Below the pieces are notes generated by a model that was not told the DNA's origin, made no database searches, and was given only the letters and a program-made list of their open reading frames with translations. Positions 15,388-27,668 of a stretch of 64,000 bases of DNA are shown here, piece after piece. The stretch is from Aphis gossypii. Lineage: Eukaryota > Arthropoda > Insecta > Hemiptera > Aphididae. How positions within the stretch are numbered: the first letter of the stretch is position 1; each line of letters begins with the position of its first letter. The DNA lies in contig NC_065531.1 in NCBI RefSeq assembly GCF_020184175.1, forward strand, positions 7,957,213 through 8,021,212. The letters run 5' to 3'. The position numbers and the translations under genes were made by a program.

Positions 15388-18300
15388 ATAACTGAATTCT
15401 GCGTAAGTACCTATGCAAAATTTATAAATAATCATATATCCTTCTTTAAATAATTATAATCTGCCGATGATTTAAGTCATATTATGTGTAGTGTGTACCT
15501 TAATAATAATACGTTTTCGATAATTCGTTTAATACTTTTAAATATTAGATAACGTTATTTTAATTTATTAATTACTATACGTTGAGCAATCGAGTTTTTG
15601 GGTACGTAGAACAATTTGTTGTAATTAATGCGCGCCCCAGTGAACTTTATACACTATAGCATTCAAAAAATGTTTTAATAATAACGGTCATCCGTGATTG
15701 CCTTAGGTATACCTATACCTGCAGTATATTATTGTATACCGTATACGCATGTAATATATGTACCACTTAATGTTATTTATATATGCCATTTGATTTAATA
15801 TTTAATTGCTACATAAATCTAGATCAATTGTTAGTACAATTGTACAACAATATAATATAATTTTGTATATAAATACAGAGGAATTCACTAAACATGCTCA
15901 CTCCTTTGAAATTTTTTTACCCACATTTTGAAAATAACATTTTTTTATTCAAAGTTAGATGCAAAACTCTGAGACAATTTTTCAGAAGATACAAACTTTA
16001 GTTTTTTAAAAGAAGATCCCGGTTTTCTACTGCAGGTTATATAGCAGATAATTGATTTCCAAATGTTGACTTATCAAAATAAAACTTTAAATGATTAGTT
16101 TGTGAGTTATTTAACACGGTAGATATATGTAGCTTGATCATTTGAAAATTTTAGTACTTAATATTAATTAAGGAATCAACGTTTATAATTAGCTTAAAAA
16201 AAAAGTTTAAGAGTATTTTAAGAGTTATTATATCTTTATATTTATTTATAAAACATTTTAATAACCTAGAAACTATAATAATTAACTTTTTAAAATTAAG
16301 TCTATAAATATTTTTAAAATATTATCCGCAAAATATTTTACAGTAAAAAGAAGCGTTCTCATTTTAAAATATTAAATTGTTTTGTATCGTTAAAATACAT
16401 TTAAGCACTTCTCAAGTAGTAGGTATATAATCATTTCAAAAATTAGAATTAAAATAAATTCAATAATAATAAAGAAAACATGGACCGAAACCTAACCGAT
16501 GGAAGTGAGGATGTTTGTGAATTACTCTGTACATGTAGTTTATCAATTTTACCATTCTGGGTCAAAAAATATATATATATATTTCTACTTTATGTTGATA
16601 AAGGCTCTCCGCATTTTCATTGTCCGTTGCGCAGCAGAGGATTAACGATTTACCCATACACATATCCATATAATATATACCTGCGTGGTTCATTTGTAAA
16701 CCAATAGTTTTCAAGTTTTAGCAAATCAGAAGATACAAATTGTGTGTACAACGAGGTAGTATAACGGTGACACGCGCCGAGTCTGTATAATATATACTAT
16801 GTATAGAAATAGGGCATACGAGCGCGCACTGCACACATATTATACGTATATAGAATCAGCTGCAGTGTCTCATTATTACGCGCGTGTTCCAACCATAATA
16901 CGTAGTCCCATTGTTTCCAATTGCACACATTCCTCGCACGCGGTTCTTTATAGGTCTATACGATTTGACACTAATCTCTGCGCAGCGTATACGAGAGTCA
17001 AAGTATAATATATATAGGTACCTACGCTGCTATGGCGGTGGTCGAGGAAAATGCAAAACATCCCATTCGAATTTCAATGGTTATCGATGATATCGCCGCG
17101 TGTTTGGATAGTACACTCACGCACGCACGCATACATCTACCCCGCGTTGAAAGATTGACGACGTTCATTCCTACTAAAAAAACGGCATATATATAAGTCC
17201 ACAGTATATATATTATATAACATAAACATATAAAACTATATATATATAATATATATGCTGCGATGAGGAGCGTATTTATATAAATCGTCACATGTATAAA
17301 AGATGCATGGCGTGCTGTAGAAATGTACAGCCGGCCAAAGTGTGTGGTATATAATATACTAGTATTATTTATATATACACGCAAAAAGCGTTCAAAGTAT
17401 AACAAGTTGCATATAAAATACGCGTGTTAACGAAGAACTTCGGCGCAATTGACCCATTGTGCTATATAGAGATGGTATCACGGTGTAAATATATATATAC
17501 AAACTACAGAAATCGATGACAAAATATATTGTAGAACCACCATTAATCATCGTATATATACCCTTATATTGCCGATATTATTTATTTTATTAGGACTTAT
17601 GAATAGGAAAATATTATACTTAAACGTATCGTTATAATAGTCGGTACAAGGGCGTGCTATAGTACCAGCAGATTTATATTTATATATAGCGGTGTAACTT
17701 AATGAATGGGGCTTCTGATTCTCAAATATTTTAAGTAAATAACAATAAGCTATATAATTTTAAAAACATACATTAATTTATTAATATAGTATTACGTTTA
17801 ATACATTTAACTTGGTAACATAAAAATATATTAAAATTATTAAAATATTAGTGCGTATTAAAATTTGTATGTGAGGGTATAATCATATACCTGCAGCAGT
17901 CTTCTTTCTTCTATGCCTTATTTTGTTATCTATATATTTTTTCTATAGGACTTCAGCTCCTCCCTCCTTTAGTTTAAAGGCTTGATTACAATTATGCATG
18001 TAGGATATAATTATTGTGTAGTGCTAGATTATTATTATAAGCGTATAATATAATAATATACACTTCCATTATATTGTGCGAGCGCGTTAAAGTCTCTAAA
18101 ACAAAATTTCTTGAAAATCCGTGCAAATGCAGTGATCTATGATAATAATAATATTACATTGTCCAGTGATCAAAGATTTTATTTTAATAGGTACCATATA
18201 ATAAATATAAAAAATATAAAATATATATAAATATAATAAAGTAGTATATAATATGTTTATAGTTACTACCTTTGGTACCGACAATAATACATAGGTAGGT

Positions 18301-18681
18301 ATCTACCTATATACTAAATAATATATATTCGTAATATGCCCTATCTATTATATTGTTATAAAAACACGGAAATTATTAACACTTTATAGTTTATAATATG
18401 ACAAATGTCACTGTATATTTTGTAAGTATATCTATACATAGTGTATAGTGTGACATTAGTAAAATGTTATGACATGAACACTATACCTACTTATAAATAA
18501 TACTCTATAATATAACGGCTATTGTGTAATCACCTTTATGGTGAATACAATGGTCTATCAAATAAAAGAACGTCCGCGACGTCGTGTTACTGTCTCTCCG
18601 ATAGTATCTACCTATAATAATGTATTACATATTATATGATACATATATTGAGCCCGATTAAGCGATTTTGTAAGAACGTAG

Positions 18682-18699
18682 ATATATATATATATATAT
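18682..18699. repeat. (AT)9 microsatellite
   Basis: Uninterrupted AT dinucleotide run read directly. Confidence 0.9.
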
Positions 18700-20380
18700 T
18701 TTGATTTTTCATCCAAAAGAAAAACCATAACAAAAGCTACGATATCTATAGATATACCTATTCAACACTGAGGTATAGTGCGTAGTTTTAATTTACTTAT
18801 TAAAAAAAATAAATCATTATTTATCAAGCTCATCGCATTATTTTTTCAGTATTTAATACATATTATATACTCAATATATACCTATATTAAATACGTACGT
18901 GATGCATTTGTCATTAAATTTATTTTGATGAGTCGATTTTCTGTAAGTTAATTTATTTTCCTACACTTAATGTATTCTCCATTCTTGATTCATATGATGA
19001 AAACTCTCTAATTAACTACAATATTCTAAACTAAACAATTATACCTATGTATTTTTCATGTGCATTTTAATAATGTATAGGTAAATAAATTGAATGTTAT
19101 TCAATGAACGATTTTCTCAATAGCTGCAATTAGCAACATGCCGATAAATATATTTCAACAAATCGACCGAGTTAAAAAGTGACCACAGGCTGCAACGCAG
19201 TTCCCATTTATATAATAAGTGATAGTATATAAAATCACTTACAATAGTATAATATTCGCATTATATACTTATATGTATTATAAATTTATTAAGTTATTTA
19301 CAAACGTAATCGTAAATTTTAACCTACTGAAATGTTTTCTATATACTCGTATTATAATACCTACGGTGGCGGCAGTATATATGCTCAGAACGATAATAAA
19401 CACAATATATAGGTACATATTATTATAATATGCCGCTATACTACCCATCCGTGTGAATCAAATTATTCGTAAACACACAATATAATAACAACAACTTAAA
19501 TACATTATATGAATATGGGGGTATATCAGTATAATACGACGCTAAGTTTTTGTAGTATATTATATATATTTAGGTAGTAGCCAGTATTTGGGCATGTAAC
19601 TATTCTTTATTATTATTGAACACGAGAAATCCATCAAAAACGACGATACGAACCGGACGTTGGCACTGTCAAAATCCGGTTTACCGGGTTTGATTTTCCG
19701 AACGTCGAAACGCTGCGCGACCTTCACGGTCGTTATTATGCGTTACCTATATATTATATACAAACATACATACATACAAGTATATTATATGTAATGTCTA
19801 TGCGTTTGCACTGGTATTACAATATATTATTATAACGTTCTCGTCGTCGTGTACTCCATACGCGCACGCAAATTACACAACCGCGATAAACACTTTCCAA
19901 CTACTTCGTGATCATATTTCCCCAGAATCACGCGCCCACTAGACTCTGCAACCAGCAGTATTTATTTTTATATTTATTCATTTATTGGTACCGTTGTTAT
20001 CGGTATACTATTATCATTATTATTATTTTTTCAATCTCCCGGCACATACGTTTCACAGTTATCCGTTTATATATGGATATGCAAATGTATATTATATAGA
20101 TACCTAAATGTAAAAAACGACCGCAATAATCTACTTAACAGCATTTTACCTATATGGATACAATTCTATGTTGTGTTTGTGCGTTTTGCGGTTTTTCTTC
20201 TTGACTTATATATACATAATATAGTATAACACAATAAAAACACATTCGTATGTGATATATGAATTCAATTTTTCCACTCGTATATAATATAACGGTTTCG
20301 GTCGGACTTGCCATTACAATATATCAATATATCATACGCGTATATAGGCATAACAATTGTCTACTCACAAATCGTATTTG

Positions 20381-20423
20381 TACCTACCCACTTGTACTTA
20401 CTTACCTACCACCTACCTACCCG
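20381..20423. repeat. TACCTA/CTAC-rich short tandem cluster
   Basis: A 43-bp stretch made largely of TACC/CTAC units (TACCTACC, CTTACCTACC, ACCTACCTACC) with few interruptions. The same TACCTA or TAGGTA word is scattered over the whole window (for example 3601-3620, 18293-18308, 42537-42545), so this is a local concentration of a genome-wide motif. Confidence 0.65.
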
Positions 20424-23153
20424 TAACACTTATACACAGTAATTTTTTTTTTTAATTTTACCTGCATATTTAATGTATAATAATGTGTACTGGTGCGTGT
20501 TTGTCCCCGTCAGTTTAACGTTTTTCCTATCAACATAATATATATAATTTTAATTTTTAAAGACTATAGAAAAATTGAGAAAATCATAATTTTATTATTA
20601 GGGCGAAAAACTAAAAACAAATATTGTTTTCGTTTTTTTTTTAAATTATATGGTATTAATATTATATTTCTTATAAAAAATAATTTAGTGTAATATACTT
20701 GGGCGGATTAAATTTCGTGTAAGAAAAAATAAATATACATTTGACATGATTCCACAGCAGCTACCGAACAGGTAGTGTTTTAAAATTTAAATTTATAAAT
20801 CTATAATATTAATAATATATTAATATAATTTATATTATAATACATATGGAATATAGGTATTATGCTTCAATAAATCATTTGATGATAGCAATAATTTTAC
20901 AGATCATACTCTACGTTTGAAATATTATGCATGGTAGATATATTATAATATATTTAGAACTCATACTAGTCATACTTAGTTGATGGTGCGTGTTTTCTCA
21001 TATTATGCGTGAGACTTTAAACTGTGTACAATTCAACCGAATAGTACTTTTTTTTGTTTTTGTTAAAAATTGCAGTAATAACGTAGTAGGTCGTAAGTAT
21101 GTAATGTATTATCTATAGTGCCAGTTATTATAGCTGCATTGTATTCGTGTTACATACTCATACAGCCGACAGTCACACGAGTATGTATTGTTTTAATCAC
21201 TTATCCAGTTGAAACTTTCGTGTAGATGATATGATTATTATGTTGCTACAAACGTGATGGTTGAATACCTAATTGATGAAAAATAAAAAAATTCATTTTT
21301 TCCACGCACGAGTCGTGCAGATTATCTATATACATACGCGTATACTAGGCATAGACGACGGGGTCAAAAGCACGGATCATTATAAACGAAGCACAGACGA
21401 ATGTTGTGAATTTGGTTTTGAAATTCTAGAGTAAAAAGAGCGACATGAAAATCTTGTAGTATCCGTCACTACAAATGAATAAATGATACAATAATATTTT
21501 ATATTTGATTTTCACGTAGCTTAAAAATAACTTTTACTCTTAGCCAACTAAAAGATTTTATTTTCCAAAAAATATTTATTCTCTTGCATTAATCTTATAA
21601 ATACGTGTGTATTGAAAATTATTGATTAATTCATTATAATATCTAACACATTCTATTAGTATTTTATTATTTCGAGGAGAGGGTAGGGAGATCTAAGTGG
21701 GCAGTTTATGGGTTTATTTGGCCAATTTTGTAAAGGCGAAATAAAACAAAAGTTTTATAGTTTTTAATTATTTTTTGGAAATCAGCTTATTAATTTTATT
21801 ATAGAAATTTTTTTGGTATTTGAACATTCCGTAGCAATTATAGGAACGTAGTATTTTAATTTCCGTTCATAATATTTTCGAGTATAAATATTGTTGTTAT
21901 AATATTGTTAATGGTATACATTCGTGTTTCTTTGTTTACATGAGCATTGAATTTCAACATTTTATTTTTACACTATCTATCTAGTGATTAATTTTGTACA
22001 CTCTCGTATTTTCGCATATTTCTTTAAGTATTTTGTTAGGTAGTTACGCAGTGTTTTTTTTAATATAATATGATATATTATATGAAAAAAAGTCAAAATC
22101 TTACAGCACCCAACTCAAATTTTAAAAGATGACTGTAAAAAAAAATAATTTTGTATAAGAACGAACACTCTGTATGGTGTTTTATACACACAAGGTGACT
22201 GCAGTAGGTATATAATAATATATATTGTGTGCAGACTAGCTATGTGACTGCGGCGTTTATATTATTAGTGTAATATATCGTTCATTTGCACGTCGTATGC
22301 TTATATTACGCGCGCTTGTGTGTTTGTGTATCCATACGTATAATATGTATGGCGTCGTTTTAAATAACACTATATATTATTTCATACACTCGCGGGGTTA
22401 GGTAAAGCGTATGTTTATTTCTTAAGTATTGTATAAGTATTTGAGCGCAAAAAAAAAATGTGCGAAGAATCAAAGATTTATGCGACTATTGATCGTTTAT
22501 ATTATTTTCTTCTCATTATGTCTGCCGCAACAGTATAATACGAGTAAATATAATATACTATTTATATTATACATAAGCACGCGTCGTGTCATTCGCGTCA
22601 TAAATCTGTTATCAAATAGTAAATCGATTTTAGAAAACGTGTTACAGTTTAATTTAATAACTGACAACTTTGAAATATTAATAATAATATAAAATATTTA
22701 TTTATTTAATTTGGAAAATAGCATTTACTATTTGAAAATTACTTATAATATATTCAATAAATATACTTTGATAGAAGTAGACTATTTAGTCAATTATACT
22801 AAAAACAAATATATTATATTTATCTGTCTGAAATTTGCCATTTATTTTTTAGTAAGTTTTATATAGTTAACAGTGTTATCCACATAATTTTTGGTATGTC
22901 GAAGTTATGTTGTTATAATATATTTGTTATAAACACTAAATATAATATTATGGTGTATGGTATGTAAATATTGTTTATTATTATTACAGTACGTCGAGTC
23001 TGGTCATCTTTATTCTCATAGTATTTTGTCGTAATAATATTATTATTGTATTTGTTTTACATAATAAGCGATAATATTGCAGTATACACTCATACCTATT
23101 ATACAATTATTGTTACTCAAACTTGTTTTTTCAAAACAATAAACCAATCGAGA

Positions 23154-23172
23154 ATATATATATATATATATA
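23154..23172. repeat. (AT)n microsatellite
   Basis: Uninterrupted AT run, followed by further AT-rich imperfect repeats to about 23225. Confidence 0.85.
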
Positions 23173-25091
23173 ATATATATTTATGTATATGAAATATACA
23201 TATTATAATAATATAATATATTATATAGTAAAATTATGTATTATTTCATATTATAATTTTAGATTCTGAACAAAACGATGAATGTATTAATTTTATAAAC
23301 CTGATTTTTTATTCTTCGTCGTTCTGGACATTTCGCTATAGGATTTAGTATAAATTGCTTATATGTGACATTATAATATGCGATAGTCGTGCGTTTGATT
23401 GTATATATGTGAGCTGACTGAAAACAAATGGAGTTATGCAAGTTCAAAGAGTATTATCGTTTTTATATGTGATGCGATTACATCGTACATATATAAAATA
23501 GTGTACTAAGTATAAAAAAACGTTTACACAAATATTATCGTCTGAGATTTGATATTCTAACATGTACAAAAATACTAGTTTGTTTTATTTTTAAACTCGG
23601 TAATATTATTATCATATGAAAATATTCATTCTCAGTCATATGATATTATTACTATCATTCATAACGTGGTGTAATTTACTTTTCTGTATTATCTGCAAAC
23701 ATTAGGACTAATCAAAATTCAAAAGGGCCAGATAATACGTATTATTATAAATAAACCATTTTAAATACAGCAGGGGTCTGACGGATCTGACAAACCTCAA
23801 CGATCGCATTAGTTTGTTTAGTTTTTATTAAGCAGATTTTTCAGCATTGCTTCTAGAATATTGACCGATTCTGCGGTATGACCTGATCGACAATCTAAAT
23901 GACGAGGACATGATAATATTAATATACAGTATTTAAACGATGATTTTGAAACCATAGAAAATGTTCAATATAATATAAATATCGTATTCATTTTATTGGA
24001 TTTAGACTTGCATGTCATATAGTCGAAGGTCGGCGGCTCGCGGAAAAAAAATCGAATATTTATGCTCTCTTGTAAAATATATCATCGTGCAGTCTGTTAA
24101 TTTATATTATACATTAGCATAATTATGCTGCGCGCGGCGTGTTTGTTTTTTTTTTTGTTTTAAATTGTCGTTTGGACGTATCATTATTCGTTAAAAGTGT
24201 GTGGTTTATGGGATTGTTGACAAAATCGTTGCTTTATACTTTTTAAGATGAGGATTCTACACAATTAAATTCTAAACATAATTTACGACTAGGCGATTAA
24301 CAATAATGCTCACAACAGCTTTTTGTATATATGTACACACATATACACGTGCGTACGTATGTATATAGACACAGTACATATTATATAGGTAGTACATATT
24401 ATTATAGGCACTAAACGAATCACAATTTAATGCATATATTTATCGACCGAGCCAAATTCTTTAGTCTTGACTCTTGAGTGTACGGAGTGCCGCCTGTACA
24501 CTGTATATTTTGTATTTATTCGAACTGTTGCATAATATGTAATCAACAATACTCAACATCGACAATGTATCATAATGCAAAATACTAATAATAAATTCAG
24601 GAATGTTTAGTGTTTATTTATTTATTCATTTTGTTTTTAATCAGTCAGTTTATTTCATGTAATTATTTTGAACGTGCGTACAACGTGTGTATTCAAAATG
24701 GGTATTTAAATATTCTATAAGTATGTATATTATTTTTCTTTTTTTGCAAAATTATTTTTCTATATAGAAATATTTACAACATATTAATAGTCTCTACGAA
24801 GATAACGACTTCGTTTATAATTTGAATAATGTTACTGAGAGCCTTGCGTTTAATCCAATAGCAGTTAGAAGAAAAACAAACCTAAATAAGACAACCCTAT
24901 ATATTTTATAGCAATTTTGATTATACCCTAACCTAAAAGTATAGTTGGTTTTTTCTTCATATGGTATTTTAATTTATTTTTTTTCGACTTGAGTAAAAAC
25001 ACAAATACATACTATCGTAGTTAAATATTATAATATACACATTACACAGTTATACATAGTAGTATATTACTGTTAATTTTTCTCAGTAAAG

Positions 25092-25120
25092 TAATTAATA
25101 TTTATATTTAATATTAATTA
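25092..25120. repeat. 11-bp A/T inverted repeat
   Basis: TAATTAATATT (25092-25102) pairs with AATATTAATTA (25110-25120) around a 7-nt loop. It is all A/T, so chance is a reasonable explanation in this composition. It lies about 1 kb upstream of the promoter region. Confidence 0.6.
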
Positions 25121-26094
25121 ACAATTACTATAATAGACTATGAGCCACTGATGTAAATTTATAACATTTGCAAATGTACCTATATTGTATAATGTTAATA
25201 TTGATAATTTTTTACAGTTTACTTGTAACTATAGAAAATAATATTTCTTTGATAATAATATGATTGGATTGTTGTGAAACCGATATCGAACAAAATTCTG
25301 TTAGTTACTTGTTGTTACCGAAATTCCACGCTATCCGCATAATAATTATTTTATAACTCGTTCAAACAAGTGTCGGATGGAAAAAGCAATTTATTGTTAA
25401 ATTTCGACCGTGAGAACGCAATAATAATAATGATCATATAATAATATATATAAATATATACTACACTTACAAACGATAGGGAAATCGGTAATGTTTGTGA
25501 AATACTAGTGAACAGTTTGAGTATTTTTTTTTTTAAATAACGGTAACTCAACTATCATTTCCGCTTTTCATATGCATTGCCATCGAATATAATAAGAAAT
25601 AAAAATGTTATATTTTAATTGAAATATTATAAGTTTACTTAATTTTAATTAATTATAGACAATAATTTATTTATAATTATATAATAATATAACTATATAT
25701 AATTTATAAATTGACACTACCATCACGATGAATTTTCTAATTCCTTATTAATTGAAAAAAAAATTATAAATTTTTATGTTGTTTTTGTGAGTGATAACCT
25801 ATGGATATTTTTATCGTAACTATTTACCTTATACTGTCTAGTCGTGCGTGCCCACAACGTATTTTGTAATATAATCTCACTATATAAAAACAAATCGTAT
25901 CATTTTAATTTTTTTCTCTCACAAAAAGTCCGGCGTTCAGAGTAGACAACTAAACTCGCGCTTGTGTGACAACAAATGCGAAAAAAAATTACAAGCCACG
26001 TATAGAGATACCTATGGAATAATAATATTATTATTATTACTATTATCGTAATACGTGAACGTAGCTATTTATTTTAGAGATTGTCGTCTGTATT

Positions 26095-26271
26095 GGGGGT
26101 GGGGTGGCAGTGGCGACGAAACCAGTCAGTGGCAATGGTGGTGGTGGGCACGTCGCCGCCGCCGTAGCAGCAGCTGATGGCGCTACGTAGGAAAGTTGTG
26201 TAAGAGTGTATTACACTGGCCGCCGCCGCCGATCAGAATAATTCAGAAGTGGTGGTCGTGCCATCCCGTTC
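26095..26271 (+). promoter_or_regulatory. GC/CpG-rich promoter region of the MH2-type gene
   Basis: Composition changes sharply here from A/T-rich DNA to G runs (GGGGGTGGGGTGG at 26095-26107), GTGG repeats and GCC/CCG triplets. Just downstream is an arthropod-type initiator, TTCAGTC (26269-26275), which would place +1 near A26272. A second TCAGT occurs at 26126-26130. The last ATG before the leader is at 26177, and none follows until 26693. A GC-rich patch next to an ATG-free transcribed-looking stretch ending in a strong donor is what a broad, CpG-type promoter would look like. The exact start site cannot be fixed from sequence. Confidence 0.5.
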
Positions 26272-26299
26272 AGTCGCGTTCGCAACTCTCTCCGGTCGT

Positions 26300-26347
26300 C
26301 GTCGCCGCCGCCGCCGCCGAACGCCGCCGTAGCCGCCGTATCCGCCG
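26300..26347. repeat. GCC/CCG triplet-rich run in leader exon
   Basis: Tandem and near-tandem CCG/GCC units (GTCGCCGCCGCCGCCGCCG and following ACGCCGCCGTAGCCGCCG). It lies inside the candidate leader and would give it a locally GC-rich, structured segment. Read as protein it is poly-Ala/Arg and not meaningful. Confidence 0.75.
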
Positions 26348-26570
26348 CTTGCGTTATTTTACCCACGTGTGTTTTGTTTTTCGTATAATAATATTAAAGT
26401 TATTGTAATCGAGTAAAAGTATTATTTTCATCGTTTGTTTTAAATAATATTGCTAAAATACTGCGTCTTGTTTCGCCGCGCGTTTTAATTTTTTTTTCAA
26501 GTTCGTTTTATTAGTAAAATTTTTTGAGGCGAAAAATCGTTCTAAAGAGCCTACTTGGGATTCTGCTATA

Positions 26571-26578
26571 TATAAATA
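26571..26578 (+). promoter_or_regulatory. TATA box, alternative core promoter
   Basis: TATAAATA, within TATATATAAATAGCGC, is a close match to insect TATA boxes. A weak initiator-like TTCATA places A26600 29 bp downstream of the first T, the normal TATA-to-start spacing. Transcription from here would give a very short first exon ending at the same donor (26620). In an A/T-rich genome TATA-like words are common, so the spacing and the nearby donor are the main support. Confidence 0.35.
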
Positions 26579-27648
26579 GCGCACAGTCAAACGGATTTCA
26601 TAACGTTTACAATCCAATCGGTGAGTCTATTAGGAAAATAACTTATCATATATATTATTATTATAAGTCGTAAGCGTGATTGGGGTGAAGGAATGATGTG
26701 CCCCCTCGATGAGGTTTTTGGTTGCACGATTGAAAATTGATATACAACTATACTAAAGAGTCCTTTACATTTTTATATCAGTATTCTTGTCTTAAAATAT
26801 TACGCAGTTCTTTGCTGTACTTTACTGAATGGGCATTTTTTCATCTAGGAAAGCGAATTTTTTTTTAACAATATTTCATTTAAAAACTCGAAATACTTTA
26901 CTATATCTTTATGAAATATGTAAATAGGTATTATATTAAATTATGTATAATTGATTTCTATCTAAAGAAATTCACAGGGGTTTATCAAACACTTAAATGT
27001 CTTATTATACCAAGGGTTGCAAATTATTAATTCTTTACTGTGGGAACTATAATTTTTTAACGGATTTCTAATTTATTTTTCATCTATAAAAGATAATGTG
27101 ATAACTGTTTTTTTTTTATTAAAATAACATTGTACACTTGCGATTAAAAGGTTCTTAAATTTAATACATAAATCTTCAGACGATGAATGGTTTGTGGTTT
27201 AGTTCTATATAATACAAAGATAAAAAAAAAAATACTAACATTTTTCTAGTAATATTACATAAAATTAGATTAAATAATATAATTTAGTAACTTTTCATAC
27301 TTATTTTAATATAAAATGAAAAAAAATAATAGTAATGTATTAAATAAATCAATATTATTAAATTGTTATCGGATTAGGCATATTTGGTGAGATTAACTGT
27401 TTAAATGTTTTCAACGTAAAATAATATTTATGATGCAATTAATATGGCACAGTGTAATTTATGAGTTAACGTTTTACACTTTTATGTTATTACTTATAGA
27501 AAACCAGTGGTTTTATTTTTTCGATTACTCGCGTACAGTGAACGTAACTGCAGTGTTACTGTACCTACTGTTGTCGAGTATAACTTAATCAACGCTTCAA
27601 GGCTCGTATTTTTACTTTTATTGACCATACAATGTGTATAAACCTATT

Positions 27649-27668
27649 TATATATATATATATATATA
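27649..27668. repeat. (TA)10 microsatellite
   Basis: Uninterrupted TA run read directly, inside intron 1. Confidence 0.9.

Larger units (their letters stand above)
10001..26094. other. AT-rich upstream DNA, no gene seen
   Basis: No exon with convincing splice sites or a recognisable protein segment was found. Local GC-richer islands occur near 10316-10350 (CGGCGCGG-type) and 14460-14890, but neither gives a recognisable product. Open frames in the 14.4-14.9 kb island overlap one another on both strands and include (AAT)n translated as poly-Asn, so I treat them as chance. The stretch also holds microsatellites at 11808-11844, 14659-14697, 18682-18699 and 23154-23172, a paired poly-C structure at 15283-15387, and a TACCTA-rich cluster at 20381-20423. 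It is upstream of the one supported gene and may contain distal regulatory DNA, but no specific site can be supported. Confidence 0.55.
26272..26620 (+). other. Candidate non-coding first exon (5' UTR)
   Basis: The proposed exon runs from the initiator near 26272 to the donor TCG|GTGAGT (GT at 26621-26622), which matches the metazoan donor consensus GTGAGT. There is no ATG in any frame across 26180-26692, although this is partly A/T-rich DNA where several would be expected. That is typical of a 5' leader. When joined to the acceptor at 39658, a TAA at 26601-26603 falls in frame 48 nt upstream of the first ATG (39686), which closes the upstream frame and supports that ATG as the start. The 5' end is uncertain: a TATA box at 26571 could instead give an exon of only about 20 nt. 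Pairing this exon with exon 2 is inferred, because no transcript is available. Confidence 0.5.

Noticed and set aside
16480..16707. 75-codon ATG frame with a good start context (AAACATGG)
   Set aside because: The second half is Y/I-rich A/T translation. No splice sites and no recognised domain.
17022..17405. 127-codon open frame on the minus strand
   Set aside because: Composition is dominated by Y, I, L and S from TAT/ATA repeats. No family resemblance and no splice sites.
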